Notes under the pieces: model-generated
Databases searched by the model: none
What the model was told of the DNA's origin: nothing
What the model saw: only the letters and a program-made list of their open reading frames with translations
Shown here: positions 9,442 to 19,900 of the stretch, in pieces
Layout: each line of letters starts with the position of its first letter
Numbering within the stretch: position 1 is the first letter of the stretch
DNA from: Acinetobacter sp. WC-141
GTDB lineage: Bacteria > Pseudomonadota > Gammaproteobacteria > Pseudomonadales > Moraxellaceae
Assembly: GCF_000313935.1 (NCBI RefSeq)
Contig: NZ_AMSS01000086.1
Location: forward strand, 62,001 to 126,000
Direction: 5' to 3'
Length of the DNA stretch: 64,000 nt
Made by a program: the position numbers and the translations under genes

Positions 9442-10215
9442 TTATACCTTGTTGCGGTTAGCTTTTTCAACTAAACCAGATAAACCCTGACGGCGGGCTA
9501 ATTCTTCAATAATAACGTGTGGATTAATATCGAAATAACCCAACATGACAATAGTATGGAACCACAAATCCGCTGTTTCATAAACGAGATCGTTTAAGTG
9601 AGCTTCTGAATCCTGTGCGGCAAAATCTTTAGCAGCAATAATCGCTTCTACACTTTCCTCACCGACTTTTTCTAAGATTTTATTGATACCCTTTTTGTAG
9701 AGGCTTGCAACATATGAAGTGTCTGCTTCAGCTTGCTTACGCTCTTGCATCAATTGACCTAAGTGAGCAAGTACGTCGACTTGTTCTGTGGTTTGTACAT
9801 GATCGTGTGCTTCAGTTTTAGCTTTGTCACCATAAATTGCAGTAGGGTCTTTTAATTGTGCATCGACAATTTCCCAACCCTGTGGAGTGAGTTTGCGATA
9901 GAAGCAAGACTCACGACCTGTATGGCATGCAATACCACCGTGTTGTTCAATTTGTAGCACAATTACGTCGCCATCGCAGTCCAGACGAATTTCATACACT
10001 GTTTGGAAATGACCTGATTCTTCACCCTTGTGCCAGAGTTTTTGACGAGAGCGAGAGAAATAGACAGCCTGATTTTTTTCTGCTGTTAACGCGAGTGCTT
10101 CACGGTTCATCCACGCCACCATCAAAACACGTCCGGTTTGATGATGTTGAGCAATGGCAGGGATAAGACCTTGTTCGTTAAATTTTACTTCATCGAGCCA
10201 TTGCGCGTTATTCAT
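9442..10215 (-). CDS. hisIE: Bifunctional phosphoribosyl-AMP cyclohydrolase / phosphoribosyl-ATP pyrophosphatase
   Basis: A 257-residue fusion for histidine biosynthesis steps 2 and 3. The HisI domain (about 1-125) shows [12 protein letters not shown], the metal-binding stretch around LDCDGD and the Cys/His cluster [14 protein letters not shown]. The HisE domain (about 145-240) shows [15 protein letters not shown] and [14 protein letters not shown]. Fusion and length match enterobacterial HisIE in reduced form. The other his genes are not in this window. It sits just upstream of the helicase gene on the same strand. Confidence 0.95.
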   Translation of the reverse strand: MNNAQWLDEVKFNEQGLIPAIAQHHQTGRVLMVAWMNREALALTAEKNQAVYFSRSRQKLWHKGEESGHFQTVYEIRLDCDGDVIVLQIEQHGGIACHTGRESCFYRKLTPQGWEIVDAQLKDPTAIYGDKAKTEAHDHVQTTEQVDVLAHLGQLMQERKQAEADTSYVASLYKKGINKILEKVGEESVEAIIAAKDFAAQDSEAHLNDLVYETADLWFHTIVMLGYFDINPHVIIEELARRQGLSGLVEKANRNKV

Positions 10216-10428
10216 GAGGAATCACCAAAGAAATATGAACTATAAATTGATTTAAGTCAGATGCTAAAAATAGCTTGTATAGTGTACGGCATCAGCGTCG
10301 TTTTGCGGAGAAATTCTTTGCGCTTTTTCTTTCTGTCATGCTAAAGAACGACTTATCTTCATTACTTGTCAGTATGTTATTCAGATATTTGCGACGGTTA
10401 AAACCGAATAATCAAGATCGGTAATTTA

Positions 10429-10486
10429 CAAAGGTTATTCTTCTATTTTTAAAACATTTATATGCTAAAACTAAGAATAACCTTTG
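10429..10486. repeat. Inverted repeat with 14-bp perfect arms after ubiB
   Basis: Arms CAAAGGTTATTCTT (10429-10442) and AAGAATAACCTTTG (10473-10486) are perfectly complementary around a 30-base AT-rich loop. The element starts 12 bases past the ubiB stop codon. No run of T follows on the minus strand, so it is not a classic intrinsic terminator. It may protect or process the ubi transcript 3' end, or be a small dispersed palindrome. The rest of the 282-base spacer shows nothing else clear. Confidence 0.5.
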
Positions 10487-10497
10487 CTAAGGACAAA

Positions 10498-12117
10498 TTA
10501 TTTCAAGATACGCCAAAGTGCCAATAAACTGCTTAGCACAATTAAAATAATAGAAACAAACCATGGGCTAATAATCGCGATGGTCAGTAAAATCAGCATG
10601 CTACTACCGAACATCCAACTGCGGCGTTGTTGATGTTCCATTTGTAAACGAAGTTGCTGAATTTCGCGTAACTGACGGTCTTGCCAAGCAGACTGATTTT
10701 TTAAACCATTTAAACTATCAATAATTAAGCTTGGAAAATCTTGAGCACCTAAAAGCAGGTCTGGTAGTTGCTGTCCTAACTCTTTTATATTTTTGACTGG
10801 GTTCATGTTGGCCTTGACCCATTCAGTCAATATTGGTTTTGCCAATTTCCAGATGTCGAGCTGCGGATAAAGATCAGTACCTAGGCCTTCAACATGCACT
10901 AAAGTTTTCAGCAACAACATGAGCTGCGGTGGAATTTCTAAATGGAAGCGGCGGGCAATATCCATCACTTGAATTAGAATGCCGGCAAAATCAAGTTGAT
11001 CCATGGGTTTAGATACCATTGGGCCAACGGTGCGTCGCATTTCACGTGATAGCGCATCTTGGTCTGTACCCGGTGGGATCCAGCCAGCTTGATGCACAAT
11101 TTGAATGAGTTGCATAAAGTTGCTGTTCATTACAGCAAGCAACATGCGGGCAATCGTCATCTGGTCATGCTTAGATAACTCACCCATAATCGCACAATCC
11201 AGTGCAATAAAGCGTGGATTGCTTGGGTTAATTGTTTCTACAAAGACATTGCCAGGGTGCATGTCGGCATGGAAAAAATTATCGCGGAATACTTGCGTAA
11301 AGAAAATGGTTAATCCTTTTTCTGCAAGTTGTGCGCGGTCCATGCCTAGACGGTCAAAAGTTGCCGTATCTGAAATAGGTACACCTGTAATACGCTCTGC
11401 TACCATGACATCTTTCGTGTCCATGTAGACTTCAGGCACATACATCATGGTTGAGCCAGTAAAATAATGGCGCATACGACGGGTGTTGTCTGCTTCGATA
11501 CTCAAGTCCAGCTCATTTAAAATGATTTGGCGGTAGTCTTGAATAATTTCAGTGAGATGTAAGGCACGAGCCGCTTCAAGGCGACTTTCTAGTGTGTTGC
11601 CTAACCATGCCAAAATTTCAAAGTCTTGCAAAATTTGGTTGCGAATGTCGGGGCGAGTCACTTTAACAACAACTTCTCGACCATCGTGCAAAGCAGCAGT
11701 ATGAACTTGGGCAATTGAAGCAGCAGCTAAGGGCTGATCATCAAAGCGAGCAAACAAGGTATTTACATCAGCTTTTAACGAATCTTGAATGCGTTGTTTG
11801 GCGACATTGCTATCAAAAGGTTTTACCTGATCTTGAAGCAAGACCAATTGAGCAAGTATTTCTGGTGGAATCAGATCACGTCGAGTTGACAGTAATTGTC
11901 CAAGCTTAATTGCGAGCGGTCCCATATCTTCTAAAGCTTCTTTTAGCTTTAAAGGATTTTTACGTTCGCGACTAGACCATGCAGCCGGATGCATTTTAAT
12001 AATGCTTAAAGCATGTTGAGCTTTAACTGGTAATTCATCCGCAGGGAACAACGTATCGAGTCTATAGTGCGCTGCAATACGCCAAAGTTCGAGTAAACGT
12101 GAAACGTGCGGAATCAT
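10498..12117 (-). CDS. ubiB: UbiB, ABC1-family kinase-like protein for ubiquinone synthesis
   Basis: A 539-residue ABC1/UbiB atypical kinase. The invariant KxGQ motif is KLGQ (residues 71-74), the alanine-rich nucleotide loop is AAASIAQVH (about 131-139), and the catalytic-loop region is FFHADMHPGNVFVE. Two C-terminal membrane helices (about 490-538) anchor it to the inner membrane. It supports ubiquinone biosynthesis, apparently by ATP-dependent handling of lipid intermediates. It is the third gene of ubiE-ubiJ-ubiB, 12 bases after ubiJ. Length and tail match proteobacterial UbiB (about 540 residues). Confidence 0.96.
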   Translation of the reverse strand: MIPHVSRLLELWRIAAHYRLDTLFPADELPVKAQHALSIIKMHPAAWSSRERKNPLKLKEALEDMGPLAIKLGQLLSTRRDLIPPEILAQLVLLQDQVKPFDSNVAKQRIQDSLKADVNTLFARFDDQPLAAASIAQVHTAALHDGREVVVKVTRPDIRNQILQDFEILAWLGNTLESRLEAARALHLTEIIQDYRQIILNELDLSIEADNTRRMRHYFTGSTMMYVPEVYMDTKDVMVAERITGVPISDTATFDRLGMDRAQLAEKGLTIFFTQVFRDNFFHADMHPGNVFVETINPSNPRFIALDCAIMGELSKHDQMTIARMLLAVMNSNFMQLIQIVHQAGWIPPGTDQDALSREMRRTVGPMVSKPMDQLDFAGILIQVMDIARRFHLEIPPQLMLLLKTLVHVEGLGTDLYPQLDIWKLAKPILTEWVKANMNPVKNIKELGQQLPDLLLGAQDFPSLIIDSLNGLKNQSAWQDRQLREIQQLRLQMEHQQRRSWMFGSSMLILLTIAIISPWFVSIILIVLSSLLALWRILK

Positions 12118-12129
12118 ATACGGTCTTAC

Positions 12130-12798
12130 CTAATCTTGAGAGGGTTGTAGTTGTGTGTTGAGTTGCTGCAATCTTGCTTCTAGACGATCAATGTCTTGAT
12201 TGAGCTTGCGAGTTGCTTGAGTTAAGTCGTCCATTTCCCAACGAGGGGCAAATAGTCCGCTATCTTCTTTTAATGCATCTTCAGCAAAAAATAGATGGCT
12301 TTGCACCGAGCGTTTTAAATGTTTAGGTACAAGCTGAATCTTGCCAATTTCGTGGGCAAGTTGGGGACCCACCCATCTTGATAAGTGCGCAGCTAAATCT
12401 GGTTCAGCTTGCTGCATAATCTTTTGAATATCCTGTAACAGGTGATAATCACCTTGCAATGGGATATTACCAATCTGATCTGGATCGCTGACCAATAATT
12501 TAATCAGTTCGACCACATCTTTAACATGCAAAGTTGCGGTTGCTTCAGAAATTTTGAATTGCGCATCAAAAGGGCGCTGTTCAAAAATAGAAGGCTGCTC
12601 ACTGTGTCCTGTTGCAGTAGGTTCAAGACGTACTTTTTCTTGGTCAAAGAATACATCGACAGAAAGCTGCGGGCTATCAATCACAACACGCAACATTTTG
12701 CCCTGTAACTGATTAAGCTGAATGCGTGTAACCGCATCCAGATCGATCAGATGATGAATGATACGTTCGACTGCACCGAGTGCCAGAATCGACCACAT
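12130..12798 (-). CDS. ubiJ: UbiJ, SCP2-domain ubiquinone biosynthesis accessory factor
   Basis: A 222-residue protein with an N-terminal SCP2-like lipid-binding domain (about 1-110) and a C-terminal coiled coil (WEMDDLTQATRKLNQDIDRL and following). This is the layout of UbiJ (YigP). In E. coli, UbiJ scaffolds the soluble Ubi complex with UbiK and binds ubiquinone precursors. The gene lies between ubiE and ubiB with gaps of about a dozen bases, as in other gammaproteobacteria. Sequence similarity to the family is weak overall, so the operon position carries much of the assignment. Confidence 0.9.
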   Translation of the reverse strand: MWSILALGAVERIIHHLIDLDAVTRIQLNQLQGKMLRVVIDSPQLSVDVFFDQEKVRLEPTATGHSEQPSIFEQRPFDAQFKISEATATLHVKDVVELIKLLVSDPDQIGNIPLQGDYHLLQDIQKIMQQAEPDLAAHLSRWVGPQLAHEIGKIQLVPKHLKRSVQSHLFFAEDALKEDSGLFAPRWEMDDLTQATRKLNQDIDRLEARLQQLNTQLQPSQD

Positions 12799-12809
12799 AT
12801 CGTTATCCC

Positions 12810-13757
12810 TTACAGTTTAAAGCCACGGTGAACGGCAACGATACCAGCAGTAAGGTTGTGATAGTCACAGTTCTGGAAGCCAGCATTTTCCATCATACCT
12901 TTCAAGGTACGTTGGTCTGGATGCATACGAATTGATTCAGCCAAATATTTATAACTTTCTGAGTCATTGGCAACCAATTTACCCATAATCGGTAAAGCAG
13001 TGAATGAATAGAGGTCATAAAGTTTTGAGAATGGCTCAAATACAGGTTTAGAAAACTCAAGAATAAGTAAACGACCACCTGGCTTCAACACACGGAACAT
13101 AGAGGCAAGCGCTGCATCTTTATCTGTCACGTTGCGTAAACCAAAGCTAATGGTGAGTAAGTCAAAGCTGTTATCTGCAAAAGGTTCTAAAGTTTCTGCA
13201 TTGGCAAGTACGAAATCAACATTGGTACAGCCTGCGTCAATTAGACGGTCACGACCAACGTTAAGCATAGATTCGTTAATGTCTGAAAGAACAACATGAC
13301 CTTGAGGACCAACTTCGCGGCTGAATACTTTTGCCAAATCGCCTGTACCCCCAGCAATATCCAACACGTGTTGACCACGGCGGACGCCAGACATGTTAAT
13401 TGCGAAGCGTTTCCATAGGCGGTGAATACCAAATGACATTAAGTCATTCATCAAGTCATATTTGCTTGCAACCGAGTGGAATACTTCCGCAACTTTTTGA
13501 GCTTTATCTTCAGTTTTAACAGTTGAGAAACCGAAGTGTGTGGTTTCTCCCACGTTGCCAGTATTGCCAGCACCACGTGGTAAATTGTATTTCGGTACAG
13601 AACCGTTAACTGGTGTATCAGTTAAAGTTTGTTGTAAAGTTTGTTGTTGCCCTTGAGGGGTACCTTGCGGTAAAGGTGAGCTTAGGAATGGGCTAACTTT
13701 GTCTGAACTTTGTGCCTGCTCAGTTGGAGATGTTGGCTTTTGGTTTTCGTTAGACAT
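12810..13757 (-). CDS. ubiE: UbiE, demethylmenaquinone/2-polyprenyl C-methyltransferase
   Basis: A class I SAM-dependent methyltransferase performing C-methylation of the ubiquinone ring precursor. The UbiE/COQ5 signatures are present: [23 protein letters not shown] motif [13 protein letters not shown] and [13 protein letters not shown] chose the ATG at 13757 because AGGAGAG precedes it at good spacing; an in-frame ATG at 13868 adds an unlikely 37 residues. The product is 315 residues, about 65 longer than E. coli UbiE, from a low-complexity Q/P/S/T-rich N-terminal extension (about residues 1-75). It is first in ubiE-ubiJ-ubiB. Confidence 0.96.
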   Translation of the reverse strand: MSNENQKPTSPTEQAQSSDKVSPFLSSPLPQGTPQGQQQTLQQTLTDTPVNGSVPKYNLPRGAGNTGNVGETTHFGFSTVKTEDKAQKVAEVFHSVASKYDLMNDLMSFGIHRLWKRFAINMSGVRRGQHVLDIAGGTGDLAKVFSREVGPQGHVVLSDINESMLNVGRDRLIDAGCTNVDFVLANAETLEPFADNSFDLLTISFGLRNVTDKDAALASMFRVLKPGGRLLILEFSKPVFEPFSKLYDLYSFTALPIMGKLVANDSESYKYLAESIRMHPDQRTLKGMMENAGFQNCDYHNLTAGIVAVHRGFKL

Positions 13758-13904
13758 ATTGTCTCTCCTAGACTCAAACTCAAGTGAAACGGAATAAGTT
13801 CTGCATGATGACAGATTTTGTCTATTTTTACAGGCATCATCATGCAAATATAATGAATAAAATCTCAACTTCGTAAGGTTGATTTTTTCTCTGTGCCGAC
13901 CTTA

Positions 13905-14612
13905 TCACACTCTAAACGGATTCGGATGCCCTGAATGTACATTTTCAATAATTTGGCGTTCTTTTTCAGTAAAAGTCTTGATAAAGTTCTCGGCTGATTT
14001 TAACGGTTTCATCGCGCTAAAACCATCTTGGATAAAATCATACATCAATTCGAAGTGATATTTTTGGGCAATACCTTTACACATTTTAAACGCCGTAAAC
14101 ATCATAAATGAACGCATATATTTATCGAGTGCTGCGCCTAAATCATCAAGAAGAGCAAGTTGCTGATAACGCGCTTCTGCCTGATCAAGTTTGGTGAGGG
14201 TTAAGCGCATAATCTCGTCAGTTAATACTGTATCTGCTGGATAGTCCTCAAGAAGCTGCATAGCCACTTGTTCATCAAGCTGAGTGGCAAGCACAGCTAA
14301 ACTGACCGATTTAGTTCCGGTTTTAATTGCATTTTCAGGCAATACTTTTTCGGCTTTATGAGCATATTTCAACAGACGTTCAATTTGTGCTGCAAGTGCA
14401 TCAAACTCTGGACCACCATATAAACGATTTAAAAAATACTGTGCCATGAGTTTGTGTTCAGGCAAGTTAAAAAATTCGTGATGCGTATCTTTCATCCGTT
14501 CTTTTAGCCAGGTTTGTACATCTTGCAAACGTTGGGCAAGCACCGGATTATCGTGATAATTAAATGTTTTATATTGTTGTAAAAGTTCATCAAAAGCAGC
14601 GAGTTTAGACAT
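13905..14612 (-). CDS. FFLEELY-motif family protein, function unknown
   Basis: A 235-residue soluble, mostly helical protein. The segment LMAQYFLNRLYGGPEF (about residues 53-68) resembles the FFLEELY motif of a proteobacterial family of unknown function, also recorded as a DUF. No signal peptide or membrane segment is visible. It lies 148 bases upstream of ubiE on the same strand and is divergent from pap, with a 209-base shared upstream region. I infer no function. The family call is from memory of the motif and could be wrong. Confidence 0.65.
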   Translation of the reverse strand: MSKLAAFDELLQQYKTFNYHDNPVLAQRLQDVQTWLKERMKDTHHEFFNLPEHKLMAQYFLNRLYGGPEFDALAAQIERLLKYAHKAEKVLPENAIKTGTKSVSLAVLATQLDEQVAMQLLEDYPADTVLTDEIMRLTLTKLDQAEARYQQLALLDDLGAALDKYMRSFMMFTAFKMCKGIAQKYHFELMYDFIQDGFSAMKPLKSAENFIKTFTEKERQIIENVHSGHPNPFRV

Positions 14613-14821
14613 TTAAGGCTCTAATATTGGGCTATTTACAAAAAATCATAAGAGGCATTGTAACCTTGTACTATGGCGAGAAGATGTAAAAAAAATGATT
14701 CATGCGTCAATTCTTAGACAGATTTCTATCGCAATGACATAATTTGTATAGCAATTCATCATTTAACCGCATAAGTTAAAGATCATCGAAATTAAACAAT
14801 AAAATATTAGAGCTGTGGACT

Positions 14822-16240
14822 ATGAGTGAACAACAACCAAAATTTGAAATTCGAGATGAAGAACAGCTTTCAGTCGATTTGATTGAAGCACAATATGCTT
14901 TAAAAGAAAGTCGAGGCAAACCAAATGCTAAAAGCACACTGATATTAATGAGTGGTATTGAACTGGCTGGGAAAGGGGAAGCCGTGAAGCAGCTTCGCGA
15001 GTGGCTAGATCCAAGATATTTAAGAGTAAAAGCAGATGCGCCACGTGTGCTGACAGATACAGAAGCATTTTGGCAATCTTATTCGGAGTTTATTCCTACC
15101 GAAGGCCAAATTGTGGTGATGTTTGGCAATTGGTATAGCGATTTGCTCGTCACAGCAACGCATGTGACCGAACCTCTAGATGAAGCACGATTTGATGCTT
15201 ATGTTGAAAATATGCGGGCATTTGAACAAGATTTAAAAAATAATTATGTCGATGTGGTTAAAGTCTGGTTCGATCTTTCGTGGAAATCACTACAAAAACG
15301 TTTAGACAAAATTGACCCGTCAGAGCAGCACTGGCACAAGCTCCACGGCTTAGACTGGCGTAATAAAAAACAATATGACACTTTGCAAAAGTTACGCCGC
15401 CGTTTTACCGACGATTGGTACATTATTGATGGCGAAGATGAAAAGCAGCGCGATCAATTTTTTGCTCAGTACCTTTTACAACACATGCGTCAGCTTCCAG
15501 AGCATGAAACGGTAGCTAAAGGAAAATGGCAGCAAGCAAAAATTCCAGAGAGTTTATTAAAACCTGCTCAGGAGCAATATGACAAAGCTGAATATAAAAA
15601 AGAGCTCGATAAACTGAGTAAAAAAATTGCTGATGCCATGCGTTTTGATAAACGGAATGTGGTGATTGCTTTTGAGGGAATGGATGCTGCGGGTAAAGGC
15701 GGTGCAATTAAGCGAATTGTTAAAAATTTAGACCCACGTGAATATGATATTCATTGCATTGGTGCACCTGAACGCTTTGAAGCACGTCATCCTTATTTAT
15801 GGCGTTTCTGGAATCGTATTAATGAGGCCGAAAAAATTACGATCTTTGACCGAACATGGTATGGTCGGGTACTCGTTGAGCGTGTTGAAGGGTTTGCTTC
15901 GCCTTTAGAGTGGCAGCGTGCCTATGACGAGATTAATCGTTTTGAAAAAGATTTATTTGATAGTCAAACAATTGTAGTAAAAATTTGGCTAGCGATTAGC
16001 AAAGATGAGCAAGAGCAGCGTTTTAAAGCCAGAGAAGAAACACCGCATAAGCGTTTTAAAATTACCGCAGAAGATTGGCGTAATCGTGATAAATGGGATG
16101 ATTATTTAAAAGCCGCAGCAGATATGTTCGAGCGAACCAGTACTGATTATGCACCTTGGTATATTGTCGCAACTGATGATAAATATACGGCACGTTTAGA
16201 GGTGTTAAGAGCAGTTTTAAAACAGCTGAGAGCAGACTAA
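14822..16240 (+). CDS. pap: Polyphosphate:AMP phosphotransferase (double PPK2 domain)
   Basis: A 472-residue class II PPK2 protein with two tandem P-loop domains. Domain 1 (about 10-230) has GIELAGKGEAVKQLREWLDP, and domain 2 (about 250-470) has GMDAAGKGGAIKRIVKNLDP with the lid-type motif FDRTWYGRVLVERVEG. Two-domain PPK2 enzymes phosphorylate AMP to ADP using inorganic polyphosphate; the prototype is PAP of Acinetobacter johnsonii, of nearly the same length. The first domain's lid is less conserved (FGNWYSDLLV), so catalysis probably rests on the second. No clear Pho box was seen upstream. Confidence 0.93.
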   Translation: MSEQQPKFEIRDEEQLSVDLIEAQYALKESRGKPNAKSTLILMSGIELAGKGEAVKQLREWLDPRYLRVKADAPRVLTDTEAFWQSYSEFIPTEGQIVVMFGNWYSDLLVTATHVTEPLDEARFDAYVENMRAFEQDLKNNYVDVVKVWFDLSWKSLQKRLDKIDPSEQHWHKLHGLDWRNKKQYDTLQKLRRRFTDDWYIIDGEDEKQRDQFFAQYLLQHMRQLPEHETVAKGKWQQAKIPESLLKPAQEQYDKAEYKKELDKLSKKIADAMRFDKRNVVIAFEGMDAAGKGGAIKRIVKNLDPREYDIHCIGAPERFEARHPYLWRFWNRINEAEKITIFDRTWYGRVLVERVEGFASPLEWQRAYDEINRFEKDLFDSQTIVVKIWLAISKDEQEQRFKAREETPHKRFKITAEDWRNRDKWDDYLKAAADMFERTSTDYAPWYIVATDDKYTARLEVLRAVLKQLRAD

Positions 16241-16262
16241 GCTCTCAGCTAAAATGCACATA

Positions 16263-16769
16263 TTAATTTACAATTGTGCCACGGCTTTTTTGCTGAATAC
16301 GTTTTGCAAGATTGTAACTGTCATTTAGATGAGTTTCTGCTATTTTCTTCATCATGAAATAGCCTAAACTTGCTGCTACAATTTGCCCGCCTAGCGGTAT
16401 AAATTTAGTCACCTGTTTCGTTACGATTTTGCCAAAAAAGCCATTAAATGTTTTTTTAACGGTCGTACGTGCTACCACAAAGCCTGAAAATTCAAAACCG
16501 CGTTTACGCAATTCATCCCAATGAATTGTTTTGGTTTTTGGGTCATAGACACTTACGTGTTCAGGTGCTAAGCCAAAACGGGAATTGATATCTGGAATCA
16601 GGTGCGACAATATTCCCAAATCTATCACCACGTCAAAAAAAGGAATCGGTACAATTGCCGCTCCTGCTGAGACGTAAGCTCTTTTTTTGATGAGGTCATG
16701 GCACTCATCGCGAATTTGTTCCAGATTTAAGCTAGGATCAATATAGTCAGGAATCTTATCAATTTTCAT
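16263..16769 (-). CDS. DUF697-like small membrane-associated protein
   Basis: A 168-residue protein from the ATG at 16769, which has CAGGT about 8 bases upstream. An ATG at 16826 would add 19 residues. The stretch YVSAGAAIVPIPFFDVVIDLG followed by ISHL-type helices resembles the DUF697 domain, often attached to GTPases such as YcjF-like proteins; here there is no GTPase domain. A glycine-rich hydrophobic segment (IPLGGQIVAASLGYFMM) may insert in the membrane. It converges with pap and is divergent from recC. Function unknown. Confidence 0.65.
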   Translation of the reverse strand: MKIDKIPDYIDPSLNLEQIRDECHDLIKKRAYVSAGAAIVPIPFFDVVIDLGILSHLIPDINSRFGLAPEHVSVYDPKTKTIHWDELRKRGFEFSGFVVARTTVKKTFNGFFGKIVTKQVTKFIPLGGQIVAASLGYFMMKKIAETHLNDSYNLAKRIQQKSRGTIVN

Positions 16770-16938
16770 AATGTTTACCTGTATGAGTTTCTTGATGGCG
16801 TTATTCAAACCAAGTGTAAGTGACACTTAAAGTTAAATTATGCTGTGTTTAAACCAACGTGACATAGTCAGATTCAGTTGTATAGTAATGAATGTTTATG
16901 ATTTTGTGCATAAATTATGCAAGCAGGATATGAAATAA

Positions 16939-19900
16939 ATGGGGATCCATGTTATTCAAAGTCAACGTATTGATGTGTTGTTGCAAGGTGTATTAGCGTC
17001 TACATCTCAAGCTTCAACGCATCCATTACAGGTTTTGAAAACCCAACATTTTATTGTTCCAAGCCCTGCGGTCGAGCAGTGGCTGATACAAAAACTTGCA
17101 GAACAGCAGGGCATGAGTGCCAATTACCAGTTTCATCAACGGGTACGAGGTTTCCAGTGGTTCGCCTATCAGCAAGTATTAACTGCGCATAAAGAGCAGG
17201 TTCGTAAAGCGAACATTCCGCGTTTGATTTTTAAATGGCGGGTGCATCAGGCTTTGCACGAATTTATTCAACCTGACACGATGAATATCGATATATCGCA
17301 TCCTTTACATTCTATTGTTCAGCGTATTTATGACAGCGCAGATCGTCTCGAACACGGCATAGATAAACAGTTAAAAAAACAAAAAATGCTGTATTGGGTC
17401 GCTGAGCAGGTTGCCGATTTATTTAGCAACTATATGATTTATCGCGGACAGTGCCAGCGTGGGTGTGAAAATAGTTGTACCTGTCCAGAAAATTGGTTGT
17501 CTGCTTGGGGCCAGGGCCGATCATTAGATATTGAAAAATATATTGTACAAAAAGATGAAGAAGTGACTGCTTTTGCATTGCACCAAACTGAGGAGCTAGA
17601 ACGCTGGCAGCGTTGGTTGTGGCAACAACATTTTCATGATGACTTTTTGCAGATGCAGCAAATTGATGAGTTGTTTTGGCAAGAGTTAGATCATCCGGAC
17701 CGCAGTAAGCGTGCTATTTCAAGATTACCTAATCAAGTGGTGATCTTTACGTTATTAGATTTACCGCCAAGCCAGTTACAGTTTTTACGTCGCTTAGGGC
17801 AATACGTTGATGTGCTGATTTTGCACTATAACCCCTCACAAGAATATTGGGCCGATAGTGTCGATCCACTGTGGAAGCAGCGTTATGACCTAGGGGTGAA
17901 AGAGCGTTTTATTGCGAAAAACCCCAAAGCAACAGATGCTGAAATTAACGATTTCTTTAATAAATTTACACTCAACTTTAATGCTGAAGCGCGTGAGTCC
18001 AGACATCCGCTGTTAACCAGATTGGGTAAACAAGCCCGCGACCACTTTTCGTTATTATCAAATTTGTCTACAGGCGAAGAGGGTAAATGGGTTGATGCTT
18101 TTGTAGATGATTTTCCAGAAAGTTTACTCGGTAAAGTTCAGTCAGATATTTTGCATTTAGTGGAACCTCAAGCTAAGCAATATGAGCTTACCCCAGACGA
18201 TGACTCTATTCAGATTCATGTTTGTCATTCGACATTACGTCAGCTTGAAGTATTAAAAGAGCAATTAATCTGTTGGTTGGCTAAACCGCATGAACAGCCG
18301 CGCCGTCCAAACGATATTTTAGTTTTAGTTCCTAATTTGGCCGATATAGAGCCTCTAATTCGAAGTGTATTTCCCGCTACTGCCACTGAGCAGGGCGTGC
18401 ATCTGCCAGTGAAAATCGCAGGTGTTGCATCACTTGATGCACTGAATGCTTGGCGTGCCGTAATTGGGCGTATTCAACTGATGCAAGGACGTTTTAGCTT
18501 TGATGATTTTGCTGATTGGTTAAGTTTGCATGCGACCCAGCAACGTTACGAACTTGAATATGTTCAGGTTGAGCGAATTTTAAATTTACTTGCCGATGCA
18601 GGCTTTAAACGAGGGCTTGATGCAGAGCATCTCAAGCGGAGTTTGTGTGACGGTGATGATGATTACCGATATAGCTTTAAATTTGCCTTGGAGCGATTGG
18701 CCCTTGGGATTGCCGTGCCTGTACATGCGACATTTAATCAGGTGTTGAGTTATGCCAAAGTTCAACCGAGTGATTTTGAGCTGATTGGTACACTCATTCA
18801 GATTTATCAGGATTTGAATGAGCGCCGTGATTGGCTGACTTTGCATGAACAGGGGAAAGTCTACACGGTTGAATATTGGCTTCAAATACTCGGTAAAGAT
18901 ATTGTTGAATTTGAGCAAGTTGGTGTTGCTGCTTTAAAGGCTGTTCGGGAAGTTGTTAAAAAACAAGAACGAATGTTGACGCTTGCAAGTTATTACGCCG
19001 AGACAGAAACAGGAACTTTACGCAAAATTACGTTGCCTCTGCCTTATATTATTGAAGAAATTCAGCGCACTTTAGAAAGCCAAAGTGCACAAGCTGAACC
19101 GACTGGGCAGATTACCTTTGCCCAAATTGGACATATTCGACCATTACCTTATCGCTTAATGGTCATGCTAAATCTTGATGCAGGGCAATTTCCAAACCGT
19201 GATACGCATGTTCCATTTGATTTAATGGATGCACTACGTCAACAGTTGGGTGACCGCTCTCGACTTGAAGATGACCAAGGTGCTTTTTTAGATGCTTTAT
19301 TATTAGCCCAAGACAATTTATGGCTGTTTTATAACGGGTTTGATGTGAACGATGGCGAGGTACGAGAACCTTCCAGCATTCTTCAAGAGTTCCGTGAACA
19401 CCTTGCCTTGATTGTGAAAGCTGAAACTGACGTAACTGAAAATATAGTTATTGAAGGAATTGAGATTCCATCACAATTAAAACAACTCTATCACTTACAT
19501 GACTTACAGCCCTTCGACCCGAAAGGTTTTACTGTAGGAAAAAGTGTTATTCGTTATCAAGATCACTGGTTTAAGGTCGCTTCACAAATTCAGCAAGTCT
19601 CAGGAAACCGACAACCTTGGGCGAATACGACCTATCCGCTACAAGCCCCTGACATGTTGGTTTTAGATAGCCAGCAGTGGATACAAGATGTGACATTCCC
19701 AGCACGGTTATATTTGAAGACTTTAGGGGTAGAAAATTTAGGAAGTGTGGGAGTGCTCGACCAAAATGAACCGTTATTATTAGATGGTTTAGGGCGTTAT
19801 GCGATTCGACATTTTTTACAGCAATCTGATCAGCAAGCACAACCTGAAGTATTAATTGATCAGCTGCCTGTAGGTAAAGTCAAATATAGCGCATGGCAAC

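Noticed and set aside
13757..13868. Longer ubiE frame
   Set aside because: The extra 37 residues have no homology and the ATG at 13757 has the better ribosome site.
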